A program made the translations under genes and the position numbers. A DNA stretch of 64,000 nt from JBEKTW01 sp963727845 (lineage in GTDB: Bacteria; Bacteroidota; Ignavibacteria; UBA10030; SZUA-254), in contig CAVSHI010000003.1 in the NCBI GenBank assembly GCA_963727845.1, positions 310,001 through 374,000 of the forward strand, given 5' to 3'. The notes under the pieces are model-generated. The model searched no databases. It saw only the letters and a list, made by a program, of their open reading frames with translations, and had not been told where the DNA came from. Of this stretch, positions 45,992 through 54,886 are shown one piece after another (the first letter of the stretch is position 1; the number at the start of each line of letters is the position of its first letter).

Positions 45992-47734
45992 TCAGACGAA
46001 ATCAACACTGCTCAACATGATTTCCTGACTCCATGTGCTGCCATCCGTTGAATACGTGAAGAATATATCACCCCCTGATTCATAGGCCATCACGTATGGC
46101 GCTCCATTCACGTGAGCAATTTTTGGTTGGCTGCCCAGGGAAACTGGGGTCGATGAGTAGAGGGCTTCTTTGTATCGAGCTTTCAAAGTGTCGGTTGAAC
46201 TCCTGAACACAACCGGTGTCCAGCTACTAGAAGCACCTTGGAATTGCGCGGGACTACTCGCAGTGGCAACCCATGTAACGAAATTGCAGTTTTGATAGCT
46301 CCCAATTGTTTGTGTATACGGCACACGAACTGAGTAGTATGGTGGTGTAAGGTTGGGTAGATTTCCGCCTTGATTCAAAAACACGCCTTTGTATTGAGAC
46401 CCAGAGCCAGCGGAGTTGGTGTTGGGATTGAAAGGCGAAGTAAGCGTGTCGTACCATAACGCGCCATTTTGTCCGCGGTTGCGCAGGCTGTACCCATACG
46501 CTGGGTCAGCATAATCAATGAACCAAGGGTCATTGAACCCGACCGGGCCGGCGTTGAGACTCGGTGCATCAATGAACTCGCTCTTAATGACGACACCCGA
46601 GTAGGTGGTGCCAAGTTGTGCTGTGCTGGGCGGAGTTGTTCGCGTTATATTAATAGTATCGAGGTTCGTCACATCTGTGTGGTTGGCCCAGTTAAGGTAC
46701 TTTTGTCCGGAAACGATATTATGTGTAGCATGATAAGTTTCCGTTGTATTGAAGGTGAGCTGTGATGTGTCGGGAGCTGCTAACTTGATGAACGCCCCTT
46801 GCGGCCGCAGCCAGCGCCACACAGAATCTGCAGAGTTATTATTGGAAAGCTTCTGGTCGATAACGACTGAAGTTACAGAATCGGGGTCGAAACCATCAAG
46901 GACAAGAGCACCGCTGTTGTCCGGGTCGAGCCAGGGTTGAAGCGAATGAGCAGGATCGCCCAAATGATAATTCCATGCCTTGGAGAACTTCGTGAAGTAG
47001 GCATTGTCCGCCAAAGTACCGCACCCAGTCGACGTGATCACGGATAACGTTCCCCCCACGTGGTGCTGATTATCAAAAAGCGGTCCACCGGATGACCCGG
47101 AATCTGTCGCTCCTACGTCAAATTGCTCGACATACCAAAACCCATTTGACACATACGTGGGGGGAAAAGTGATGGGCTGTCCTGAGGTAGGGGTACCGTT
47201 ATAGATAGCGATCACTGTCGGTCTCCCTAATGGATGATGGATTAGCGCACAGGAGTCCGAAAAAGCATCCAAAGCGCTCCAACCGCTGTAGTACACATTC
47301 CAAGAAGGATCAAGCGTATCATAGAGCTCAAAGAGTGCAAAATCAAGTTCGGTGGTCGGGGAGGATGCGCGGAGCCAAGCACCGAAGAGCGGGTGACCAT
47401 AGTTATAGTACTGCGTGCTGGTGTCGCCACAACTTTGGGTGTCTCGGAAAAAGAACGTCATTTCATTTGTCGGAGCATCATAATATAAGTGACCCGCTGT
47501 AAGGACATAAAGCTTCTTGTCTTGCCTGACATCGTTCAAGAGTACACCAGTGCCCGTTTCACCACTAACCTCGTTTGCTATGAGGACCACAGAACGCGTG
47601 TCATTTGCCCAACGCGCCGCTTGCGGGCAGGTCGCCCTCAAGTTGCAGGAGATGCCCTGGGCAAAGAGGCAATCCCTCATAGCGACGATGGTCAATACGA
47701 TTAAGAGTATTGTAACAACACATTTCGATTTCAT
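45992..47734 (-). CDS. Secreted trypsin-like serine protease, C-terminus lost at IS21
   Basis: The frame runs 580 residues and stops in the IS21 end (last host codon near 46008, then VDFV-stop). A signal peptide (VVTILLIVLTIVAM) precedes an S1-type protease domain with His in VLTAGHLYYD, Asp in TELDFALFEL and Ser in GSSGGPLFD, resembling lysyl endopeptidase-type enzymes. After about residue 450 a GSYQNCNF...YESGGDIFFTYSTDG module begins and ends at the IS. The T9SS sorting domain expected for the family is missing, so secretion is probably impaired. Confidence 0.8.
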   Translation of the reverse strand: MKSKCVVTILLIVLTIVAMRDCLFAQGISCNLRATCPQAARWANDTRSVVLIANEVSGETGTGVLLNDVRQDKKLYVLTAGHLYYDAPTNEMTFFFRDTQSCGDTSTQYYNYGHPLFGAWLRASSPTTELDFALFELYDTLDPSWNVYYSGWSALDAFSDSCALIHHPLGRPTVIAIYNGTPTSGQPITFPPTYVSNGFWYVEQFDVGATDSGSSGGPLFDNQHHVGGTLSVITSTGCGTLADNAYFTKFSKAWNYHLGDPAHSLQPWLDPDNSGALVLDGFDPDSVTSVVIDQKLSNNNSADSVWRWLRPQGAFIKLAAPDTSQLTFNTTETYHATHNIVSGQKYLNWANHTDVTNLDTINITRTTPPSTAQLGTTYSGVVIKSEFIDAPSLNAGPVGFNDPWFIDYADPAYGYSLRNRGQNGALWYDTLTSPFNPNTNSAGSGSQYKGVFLNQGGNLPNLTPPYYSVRVPYTQTIGSYQNCNFVTWVATASSPAQFQGASSSWTPVVFRSSTDTLKARYKEALYSSTPVSLGSQPKIAHVNGAPYVMAYESGGDIFFTYSTDGSTWSQEIMLSSVDFV

Positions 47735-47871
47735 GGCTAATTTTCTCCGTAATAGATATTGTGGAGAATCATTGGATTATTGTTATATTACGGTAGCAAA
47801 CAACATGGCATTTAGGAGTCTGTTGACGAGACACTCCTGACTATCGACAACCAATTTGTTTGCATCGTTTC

Positions 47872-47909
47872 CCGTCTCAGTGGTATGAACACTGGGACGG
47901 GTTTTTTAT
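47872..47909 (+). terminator. GC-rich hairpin with T-run between two minus-strand genes
   Basis: CCCGTCTCAGTG pairs with CACTGGGACGGG (one bulged mismatch) around GTATGAA, then TTTTTT on the + strand. In the + direction it is a terminator shape, but the genes on both sides run on the minus strand. On that strand the hairpin stands in the leader of the protease gene at 47734. The rest of 47735-47926 has no gene. Confidence 0.5.
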
Positions 47910-47926
47910 TTGCGTCCTTTGAGGTT

Positions 47927-49258
47927 TTACCTCCTTTCGATGTTTCTCCCTATTGCCACGACGGCACGTGGATTATCCTCGCCCACTGCGATGACAATGT
48001 TTCCCTTGGCTGCAATTCCATAGTAAGCACCGTCCCCAATTTTTGTTTGTGACCTGTAATCCACCCATGAAATCCCGTTGAAGTGAAGCAAATCACCATA
48101 AGCTCCGCAGAAAAATACGTTGTTGATGTCCGTGCCGCTGATCTTAAATGTCATAAAGTTCGAAAGTGTATTGGGAACACTCACCCAACGTGATGCATTG
48201 AGACTGTAAGGTTTCGACCATATACCATCTCCCACTACCCAATAATACTTGTCTGCAGAAAACCAGAGTCCGCTCAGCGACCAGCCTATTCCGCTGTCTG
48301 ACAAGGGCGTCGCGGTGGACCCAAAGATCTGCAGGATTCTTCTGTCATTACTGACTACATAGTTGCCGGCAACGGCGAGGATTTCCCACGCACCAGTTTC
48401 ATCTTGTGCTCCCCAGATGTCTTGTATATCCAATGTCGTCCCACTTTCCATCTTTTGCCATGTACTTCCATCATAGTGAGCCATAGCACCAGAAACGCCA
48501 ACTATGTACAGATTCATGCTTGATGATCCCCATATCTTGTTGATCCATCCGTTCCATACGTCGCTGCCCAGATCAAACGTCTGCCAACTTATTCCGTTCC
48601 AGTGCATGGGCTGGTTTGTTCCAACCCAGATATCGGTTGTGGAGAAGGCATATATCGAATGAATCGGTGCGATGGAATTATTTCCTTGGTATGGATAGTA
48701 GATTCTCTCGAGCATCCATGCGTATCCATTCCACCGTGCAAGGTTGTATGGATCTGCCTCGAACTGCCCCGTGGAATCTTGTTTGTAAATTCCTCCTGCA
48801 GCGTACACTAGCGTATCGTTTATGATGGCCACATCATTGAGCACGCTTGAGGCCCCATCACCGAGCGTGTCAATCTCCCACGTAAAGTTGTGGCTTGTTG
48901 TGTCCATCGTAGTGAGAACGACTGTCGCGCTCGAATCAATTGGAGTGCTGCGCGTGAGTCGATACACTTTGTAGCGATAGTGGTGCGCCGGCAGAAGTGC
49001 CGTGTCAATTATCGTCGTGTCAGTGCTTAGAATCGTTTTGGAGAACACTGTAAGGCTATCGCGATACAATTGAACAACACCCAAGTGCGTTGAATCCCTG
49101 GTACTAATCTGGAAGACAACAGCAGTCGGTTCAATACTCAGGGTATCGAGGAGGATACTCTGCGTATACGGCGGCGGACAGCTGAGGCATGGCCCGTTGT
49201 CGTTGTGGCAAGCAGAAGCGAGTAACAACAACAATACGACTGGAAGGATTTTTTTCAT
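47927..49258 (-). CDS. Beta-propeller-like lipoprotein
   Basis: A 443-residue lipoprotein: MKKILPVVLLLLLASACHN is a signal peptide with lipobox ASAC. After a short fibronectin-like region come repeats of the type HWNGISWQTF, HYDGSTWQKM and HFNGISWVDY, each with a downstream DIWG or GVxG strand, a beta-propeller pattern. No active-site motif was recognised. Function is unknown; anchoring to the outer membrane is inferred. It is separated from the conserved leader copy at 50750 by the IS256 element. Confidence 0.8.
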   Translation of the reverse strand: MKKILPVVLLLLLASACHNDNGPCLSCPPPYTQSILLDTLSIEPTAVVFQISTRDSTHLGVVQLYRDSLTVFSKTILSTDTTIIDTALLPAHHYRYKVYRLTRSTPIDSSATVVLTTMDTTSHNFTWEIDTLGDGASSVLNDVAIINDTLVYAAGGIYKQDSTGQFEADPYNLARWNGYAWMLERIYYPYQGNNSIAPIHSIYAFSTTDIWVGTNQPMHWNGISWQTFDLGSDVWNGWINKIWGSSSMNLYIVGVSGAMAHYDGSTWQKMESGTTLDIQDIWGAQDETGAWEILAVAGNYVVSNDRRILQIFGSTATPLSDSGIGWSLSGLWFSADKYYWVVGDGIWSKPYSLNASRWVSVPNTLSNFMTFKISGTDINNVFFCGAYGDLLHFNGISWVDYRSQTKIGDGAYYGIAAKGNIVIAVGEDNPRAVVAIGRNIERR

Positions 49259-49309
49259 ATCGGTATTGCCCCGAAAATTCTATTCCGCCTGATGGTAGTA
49301 TATTATACA

Positions 49310-50632
49310 GTGTGTAAAATTGTTTGAAGAAGGAAAAGAAAAGGCTTATCATCCAGTTGGAAATAATTCACAGATTACAAACAATGAATTACTGGAGATA
49401 AGCCATGCAAGAAGAAGCAGAAAAAAATCGGACAAAATCAAGTGCAATCGGAGGAATTGACGGCGGAGGAGCAGGTAGCGGGTGTAGCGATGGGTAGTCC
49501 GCACGAAGTGCTTGAGCATCTGATTGGACAGGTACGATCGAAGGTGAGAGAAGCATTCATTCAAGCGGCAGAGACTGAGTTCCGTTTATTTGTTGGTGCT
49601 GATCCGTACAAGCGTAGCGATGAGCGGCAAGACTACCGCAATGGCTCCCGGCCCCGTGATCTGGTAACTGAACTTGGGACACTGGTTGATTTTCCTATCC
49701 CTCGGGCACGCGAGGGGAACTTCATGCCTTCATTCCTCGGCAGGTGGCAACGGGTCCAAAAGAAGGTCGTGCAACTGATTTCCGAGATGTTCCTGCGAGG
49801 AGTCAGTACCAGGAAAGTAGGAAAGCTGTCGAAGGCGATCTGGGGAAAACAGTTCAGTCCGGCAGCGGTTTCAGCCTTTAACGGGCATCTGAAGGAAGAT
49901 TTTCTTCGGTGGATGAACCGTCCGATTACCACTCCGATCCGGTATTTGTTTCTGGATGGAATTGCGTTAAAACTGCGCAGGAAGTGGATATCCAAGGAGA
50001 TGCTACTTTGTGCGATCGGAATCACGAACGAAGGGAAGAAAGAGTTCTTAGGCTTCGTCTTAGGTGGGACTGAATCCAGTGCGAGCTGGGATCTTCTTCT
50101 GAGGCAACTTATTCAACGCGGCATGCGACAGGAAGATTTGGCGTTGGTGACAATCGATGGCAGCAAGGGAATAAAGAGCGCGCTGTCGAATCTTTTGCCA
50201 GAAGTTCCCATCCAACGCTGCATCGTCCATAAGCTCTGGAACACGACCGGTGGCACACCCTGGTCCCTGAGAGCTGTCGTGCCGGCAGAGGTGAAACGGA
50301 TATTCTACGCACCGAACGAACAAGAAGCGCGGGCCTTATACCAGGCTTTCAAGGAACGTTGGTCCAAGGAAGCACCCAAGGCTGTAGAGTGCATTGAGAG
50401 GGACATCGAAGAACTTCTTTCGTTCTACAAGCTCCCATTCAGGCATTGGATACTCATTCGATCAACCAATGTCATCGAGCGAGCGTTCAAAGAGTTTCGA
50501 AGGCGAGTGAAGATTATGGAAACCTTTCCAACAGAAGAAAGCTGCCAGCGCATCATGTTCGCACTGGCCAAGATGTTAAACGAAGGATGGATGACTAAGC
50601 CTATCTCGGACTTCTAAAAATATTTTACACAC
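49310..50632 (+). mobile_element. IS256-family insertion sequence
   Basis: A 1.32-kb element with inverted ends GTGTGTAAAAT at 49310-49320 and ATTTTACACAC at 50622-50632, an exact 11-base match. It holds one transposase gene on the + strand. No clean 8-bp target duplication is visible; CCGCCTGAT occurs near both flanks (49285 and 50650), which may be chance. TATAAT read outward stands at the left edge (minus strand, about 49303). Confidence 0.88.
49442..50617 (+). CDS. IS256-family transposase
   Basis: A 391-residue mutator-type DDE transposase. The core shows FLDGIALKLRRKW (first Asp), TIDGSKGIKSA (second Asp), QRCIVHKLWNT and the terminal STNVIERAFKEFRRRVK with the Glu. The open frame starts at GTG 49442. 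An upstream ATG at 49405 with better context is in a different frame; an A7 run at 49421-49427 between them could hold one extra base. Otherwise it seems intact. Confidence 0.92.
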   Translation: MQSEELTAEEQVAGVAMGSPHEVLEHLIGQVRSKVREAFIQAAETEFRLFVGADPYKRSDERQDYRNGSRPRDLVTELGTLVDFPIPRAREGNFMPSFLGRWQRVQKKVVQLISEMFLRGVSTRKVGKLSKAIWGKQFSPAAVSAFNGHLKEDFLRWMNRPITTPIRYLFLDGIALKLRRKWISKEMLLCAIGITNEGKKEFLGFVLGGTESSASWDLLLRQLIQRGMRQEDLALVTIDGSKGIKSALSNLLPEVPIQRCIVHKLWNTTGGTPWSLRAVVPAEVKRIFYAPNEQEARALYQAFKERWSKEAPKAVECIERDIEELLSFYKLPFRHWILIRSTNVIERAFKEFRRRVKIMETFPTEESCQRIMFALAKMLNEGWMTKPISDF

Positions 50633-50749
50633 AATACTTGACATTACCCCGCCTGATTGTTCGAAAACGGCATTACGTCTCGAATAAATGCAAAACCCGC
50701 AGCATACCGATTCATCGGTACACGCGGGTCTTCAAAGGACTTGAAGCTC

Positions 50750-50843
50750 CAATGATAAGCATCTCAATAACCCCAGCCTACATTATGCCCCCAATAGCCA
50801 CGATGGAACGTATCAAATGTTTATGAGAAAGTCAAATTTTCCC
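50750..50843 (-). promoter_or_regulatory. Conserved leader/promoter, copy 2
   Basis: This is the copy of 33102-33195, with TTGACT-N17-TACGTT on the minus strand and the CATAATGTAGGCTG block. Downstream it has a strong hairpin (ACCCGC...ACCGAT-GA-ATCGGT...GCGGGT, about 50695-50735). The IS256 at 50632 lies between it and the lipoprotein gene at 49258, which it probably once served. No other gene was found in 50633-50869. Confidence 0.5.
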
Positions 50844-50869
50844 CTTTCGTGGCTCTCAGTGCTCTTCTC

Positions 50870-52130
50870 TCAGTACAGCAGATATCTCCGCCTCCTGGTT
50901 TCGAAATCCCGGAAGTCTCGGTTCTTAGGCGATAGAAGAGCTTGATCAGAACGTCAATTGGCCGGTGCTACCTGTCACCATCATGACGCCCAGCAAACGG
51001 TGGAATACACCCTGTCGCGTAATTAGTTTCGGGCGATACATTTTTGCAATCTGGCCTATCAATTTCAGTCCAGCTTCCACCGGGTGAAACCGGGAACGGT
51101 CAGTGACGTGAAGGTAAACTCCCCCGCACTTTTCTTGACTGTATTTTGGATTCGGCGCTGCAACGGAATCGGAGTCTGGAACAAAACGAATCGGCTCGAA
51201 ATGAACTCCGGAAAGCCCGGCATCGTTCATCCCCGAGGCAAGGCTGTCCCCATCGATCCATGGAGCGCCGACGTACTCAAACGGATGCTCCGTTCCGCGG
51301 CCCTCACTGACATTTGTTCCTTCGAAAAGGCATGTCCCCGGATAGACGGTCGCGGCACGCAACGTCTTTATATTCGGCGACGGCGGCACCCATGGCAACT
51401 TCGTATCATCATACCACATCCACCGGTTCCATCCCTCCATGGGAATCACCGTCAGTTCGGGATGCAGCTTCTCGCCGAGCCAATGTTCTCCCACAATCAT
51501 CTTTGCAAGTTCACCGAGCGTCATGCCATGCCGGATCGGGATGGGAAACATGCCGACGAACGACCGAAATGCGGTATCCAGAATTGGGCCCTCAACATCA
51601 ACGCCGTTTATCGGGTTCGGCCTGTCGAGCACAATGAACGGCTTCCCATTTTCTGCCGCCGCCGACATCGCGAGTGCCATCGTGCTTGCGTACGTATAAA
51701 ATCGCGCCCCGACATCCTGCAGGTCGAACACAAGAACATCCACATTCTTGAGCATGTCCGGGGTCGGCTTCTGTGTTTTACCGAAGAGCGAATAAACCGG
51801 AAGCTGACACTTCGGGTCAATCTCATTCCCGACGGTTTCACCGGCGGGCACAGATCCCCGAATACCGTGTTCAGGACTGAACAGGGTTGTAACGTGGATG
51901 CCGAGATGTAAGAGCGTATCGACAAGGTATGGGCCGGCCGGCAGGACGGAAGTTTGGTTACAAATAACGCCGACGTTCTTGCCGGCCAGGAGGACGACGT
52001 GCTTTTCAATCAAAACTTCCGCACCGACGCGAACTCTCTGGGCATGAAGCGCATCGCCCGGTGCAATGAGCATGGAAAAGACTATGGCAGCCAGCGCCGC
52101 GTGTCGCATATCTGCCTTCGCATATCTCAT
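50870..52130 (-). CDS. Exo-beta-N-acetylmuramidase NamZ family (DUF1343), frameshifted at 3' end
   Basis: A protein of about 420 residues of the DUF1343/NamZ family, which removes terminal MurNAc from peptidoglycan fragments. Signature stretches are GVICNQTSV, TLFSPEHGIRG, VFDLQDVGARFYTY, VLDRPNPINGVDVEG and PSPNI. The signal peptide is AALAAIVFSMLIAPGDALHA. The open frame stops at 50946 after GQLTF, but the +1 frame continues as FRDFETRRRRYLLY-stop (50870), the expected C-terminus. One extra base near 50944-50955 is implied. The ATG at 52130 overlaps the NUDIX stop. Confidence 0.88.
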
Positions 52131-52666
52131 GGGAGGATTTTGCCTTTTGCCAGCGCCCACGCCGCGAGTGTCATACCGTCCCAGATTTCTCCCGAATGAA
52201 CCATGCGCTCAAATTCTTCGACGGAAATATGAACGTGTTCAAGTTCTTCCGTCTCATCGGGTGTCGCTTCGACCGGGTAGAGATTTCGTGCAGCGAAGAC
52301 CCTGCACGTCTCATCGGTCACTCCATTATACGGGTTGAATTCCGCTATCCATTTCAGATCCCTCGCCTGAAAACCAGTCTCTTCCGCGAGTTCCTCAGCC
52401 GCGGTTTGTTCATAGCTGGATCCCTCCTTGACTGCGCCACAGGGGAACTCCACGCTTTCCCTGCCCGCGAGATAGCGAAACTGGTTCACGAGAACCATTT
52501 TCCCGTCGTCGAGGAAGGGAATAATCATGCTCGAGCCGTTAGTATGGACAAGGTGGTACTCGCCCTGCTTTCCGGTCGGCAGGAGCAGTTCATCCTTCCG
52601 GTACGTCCACCAGGGATTCTTCAACTCGAAGACCTGCCGGAGTTTCTTCCAGGGTTTCAGAGGCAT
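52127..52666 (-). CDS. NUDIX hydrolase (ADP-ribose pyrophosphatase type)
   Basis: A 179-residue NUDIX enzyme. The Nudix box reads CGAVKEGSSYEQTAAEELAEETGF; the usual Arg of REUxEE is Glu, while the metal-binding EExxE Glu residues remain. The upstream FRYLAGRESVEFP and downstream AEFNPYNGVTDETCRVF fit the ADP-ribose/nucleoside-sugar diphosphatase group. It overlaps the NamZ start by 4 bases, so both are probably co-translated. Confidence 0.9.
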   Translation of the reverse strand: MPLKPWKKLRQVFELKNPWWTYRKDELLLPTGKQGEYHLVHTNGSSMIIPFLDDGKMVLVNQFRYLAGRESVEFPCGAVKEGSSYEQTAAEELAEETGFQARDLKWIAEFNPYNGVTDETCRVFAARNLYPVEATPDETEELEHVHISVEEFERMVHSGEIWDGMTLAAWALAKGKILP

Positions 52667-52752
52667 GATATACCGGAGAACTGTTTCATAGGCAATCGGA
52701 AAAGGCCATACGCCCGAATTTTTCAGATCGCCCGGGATCAGAAGGGTAACTG

Positions 52753-53461
52753 TTAGAAATTGGGGCCGTGTTCCGCTTTCTTGTAGAATTTCTGTACGAG
52801 GGCGACTGCCGTCTTGGGGTCGTCGGTAATCGAAAAAAAGTCAAGATCTGTTTTTGAGATCATTCCGCCGGATATCATCGTTGTCTTCATCCACGAAACC
52901 AATCCGTCCCAGTACTCATGTCCCATGAGCACGACGGGAAAAGGAGTGATTTTCCGGGTTTGAATCAACGTGATGGCTTCGAACATTTCATCCATGGTTC
53001 CAAAACCGCCGGGGAGCACAATGAAACCCTGCGCGTACTTCACAAACATCACTTTCCGGACATAGAAGTGTCTGAACTTGATAAGCTTGTCGGGATCGAT
53101 ATACGGGTTCGCCTTCTCTTCGAACGGCAGGTCGATCGCGAGGCCGGCCGACGCGCTCGCTGCTTCACGGGCCCCGCGATTTGCCGCCTCCATCACACCG
53201 GGACCGCCGCCGGAGATCACCCCGTATCCTGCTTTGGCAAATTCCTTCGCCACGGACTTCGCGAGGCGATAATACGGTGTGTTCGGCTTAACGCGAGCCG
53301 ACCCGAAAATCGATACGCACGGGCCCAGTTTCGAAAGTGTGGAAAAGCCTTCCACAAACTCGGCCATGATGCGGAAGACCCGCCAGAACGTCCTGCTGGA
53401 CGTCCATAAGCCGTTCAAGTTGTTCGTCCTGCCTTACATCATGTTCAGTTCGGGGTGTCAT
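52753..53461 (-). CDS. LOG family protein (TIGR00730 Rossmann fold), frameshifted near start
   Basis: A protein of about 236 residues of the lysine decarboxylase-like (LOG) family, which includes cytokinin nucleoside phosphoribohydrolases. Markers are VSIFGSARVKPN, VISGGGPGVMEAANRGA and the catalytic LPGGFGTMDEMFE. The clear frame begins at TTG 53418, but the best start is ATG 53461 with GGAGGAAAAAGC upstream; its frame (MTPRTEHDVRQDEQLERLM) reaches DVQQD, where one extra base near 53390 restores FWRVFRIMAEF. Confidence 0.88.
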
Positions 53462-53554
53462 GCTTTTTCCTCCTATCGGGAGAAGTGGATGTGAAGAAAA
53501 GTGCGTGGATTCGTTTGACGTACCGCCGCTTTACGTCAGTGGCCGGATCAAGAA

Positions 53555-54880
53555 TCAATCGTAGTACTCCAGCCCCAGATGGGTGATCATCTCTTCGCCC
53601 TTGAGATGCCGCAGGGTATTCTTGAGCTTCATCAATTGGATAAACAGGTCGTGCTCCGGATACAACTCAGGGGCGCACATCGGGCTTTTGAAATAGAATG
53701 AAAGCCATTCCTGGACTCCCTTCATGCCGGCGCGCTGTGCCAGGTCCATGAATAACACGAGGTCGAGCACAATAGGCGCCGCGAGAATCGAATCACGACA
53801 CAGGAAATTGATCTTTACCTGCATGGGATAGCCGAGCCAGCCAAAAATATCGATATTGTCCCAGCTTTCCTTGTTGTCACCGCGCGGAGGATAATAATTG
53901 ATGCGAACCTTGTGATAGTAATTCTTGTAGAGCTCGGGATACAGATCCGGCTGAAGGATTCCTTCGAGCACGGACAGCTTGCTCTCTTCCTTCGTCTTGA
54001 ACGAACCCGGGTCGTCGAGCACTTCCCCGTCGCGATTGCCGAGAATGTTACTTGAAAACCACCCGCTGAGCCCGAGCGATCTAGCTTTCAGCATGGGGGC
54101 GATGACGGTTTTGAGGAGTGTCTGACCGGTTTTGAAATCTTTTCCTGCAATCGGCACTCCCTTTTTCTTTGCAAGCTCCAACATGGCAGCCATATCAACG
54201 GTCAGGTTGGGTGCTCCGTTTGCAAATGGAACACCCTCCATCAGCGCGGCGTATGCATACAACATGCTGGGTGAAACATGGATATGGTTGTTTTTCATCC
54301 CTTCTTCGAATTTCTTGACGCTCTTATGGACGCCGTTGAGGCTGATGAAGGTTTCCGTGCTTCCGCACCAGATGAGCACGCAGCGGTCAAGTTTGTTGTC
54401 GCGCTTGAACGACCGGATGTCATCGCGCAATTGTTCCATCAAATCGAACTTGGTCTTCCCTTTCTTTACGTGCGTTCCTTTGAGGCGCTTCACGTAAAAC
54501 TGATCGAACACGGCTTTCATCGGGCGAAGCGCCTGAAGCTCTTTCTTGATTTTGTCCAGATGCCCGCGATGCAACACACCGGCCTCGAGGGCGGAATCGA
54601 AGCAGTTTTCGTTACGAATATCCCAGCCGCCAAAAACGAGGTCGTCGAGACCGGCAAGCTCAACGAAATCTTTGACCATGGGAGCTTCACGCGCCGTGCG
54701 TTTTCCGATGCGAATCGTACCCATCTGCGTCAGCGATCCTATCGGCCGGGCTATTCCCGTTCGCACCGCCATCACACCCGAAAGAAAGGTAGTGGCAACG
54801 GCTCCATCGATACCGACGATCAGAACTCCAAGTTTCCCTTTTGGTTTTTGAATTGTGTTCCGGGTTTGCATAAGATCCAT
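53555..54880 (-). CDS. ino1: Inositol-3-phosphate synthase
   Basis: A 441-residue NAD-dependent enzyme converting glucose-6-phosphate to myo-inositol-3-phosphate. The N-terminal LGVLIVGIDGAVATTFLSG is the NAD-binding loop; GTIRIGKRTAREAP, IWCGSTETF, GKDFKTGQT and SSNILGNRDG are conserved. It is shorter than eukaryotic MIPS but normal for bacterial and archaeal forms. It is the last gene of the nine-gene minus-strand operon and supplies inositol phosphate to the other enzymes. Confidence 0.95.
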   Translation of the reverse strand: MDLMQTRNTIQKPKGKLGVLIVGIDGAVATTFLSGVMAVRTGIARPIGSLTQMGTIRIGKRTAREAPMVKDFVELAGLDDLVFGGWDIRNENCFDSALEAGVLHRGHLDKIKKELQALRPMKAVFDQFYVKRLKGTHVKKGKTKFDLMEQLRDDIRSFKRDNKLDRCVLIWCGSTETFISLNGVHKSVKKFEEGMKNNHIHVSPSMLYAYAALMEGVPFANGAPNLTVDMAAMLELAKKKGVPIAGKDFKTGQTLLKTVIAPMLKARSLGLSGWFSSNILGNRDGEVLDDPGSFKTKEESKLSVLEGILQPDLYPELYKNYYHKVRINYYPPRGDNKESWDNIDIFGWLGYPMQVKINFLCRDSILAAPIVLDLVLFMDLAQRAGMKGVQEWLSFYFKSPMCAPELYPEHDLFIQLMKLKNTLRHLKGEEMITHLGLEYYD

Positions 54881-54886
54881 CTTTCG

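Larger units (their letters stand above)
43576..46007 (+). mobile_element. IS21-family insertion sequence
   Basis: About 2.43 kb with istA and istB on the + strand. Ends are imperfect inverted repeats starting TGTTTTTTCCG (left) and TGTTGATTTCG (right, reverse complement), each followed by two internal copies of a TTGCCCA block, as usual for multiple-site IS21 ends. No target duplication was found. Both flanks are paralogous T9SS gene pieces on the minus strand. Confidence 0.85.

Noticed and set aside
43576..46007. Target-site duplication for IS21
   Set aside because: The 4-8 bases on both sides of the inferred ends do not match, so none is claimed.
51084..51911. + strand open frame of 275 codons
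   Set aside because: It is antisense to NamZ; the composition is that of a shadow frame.
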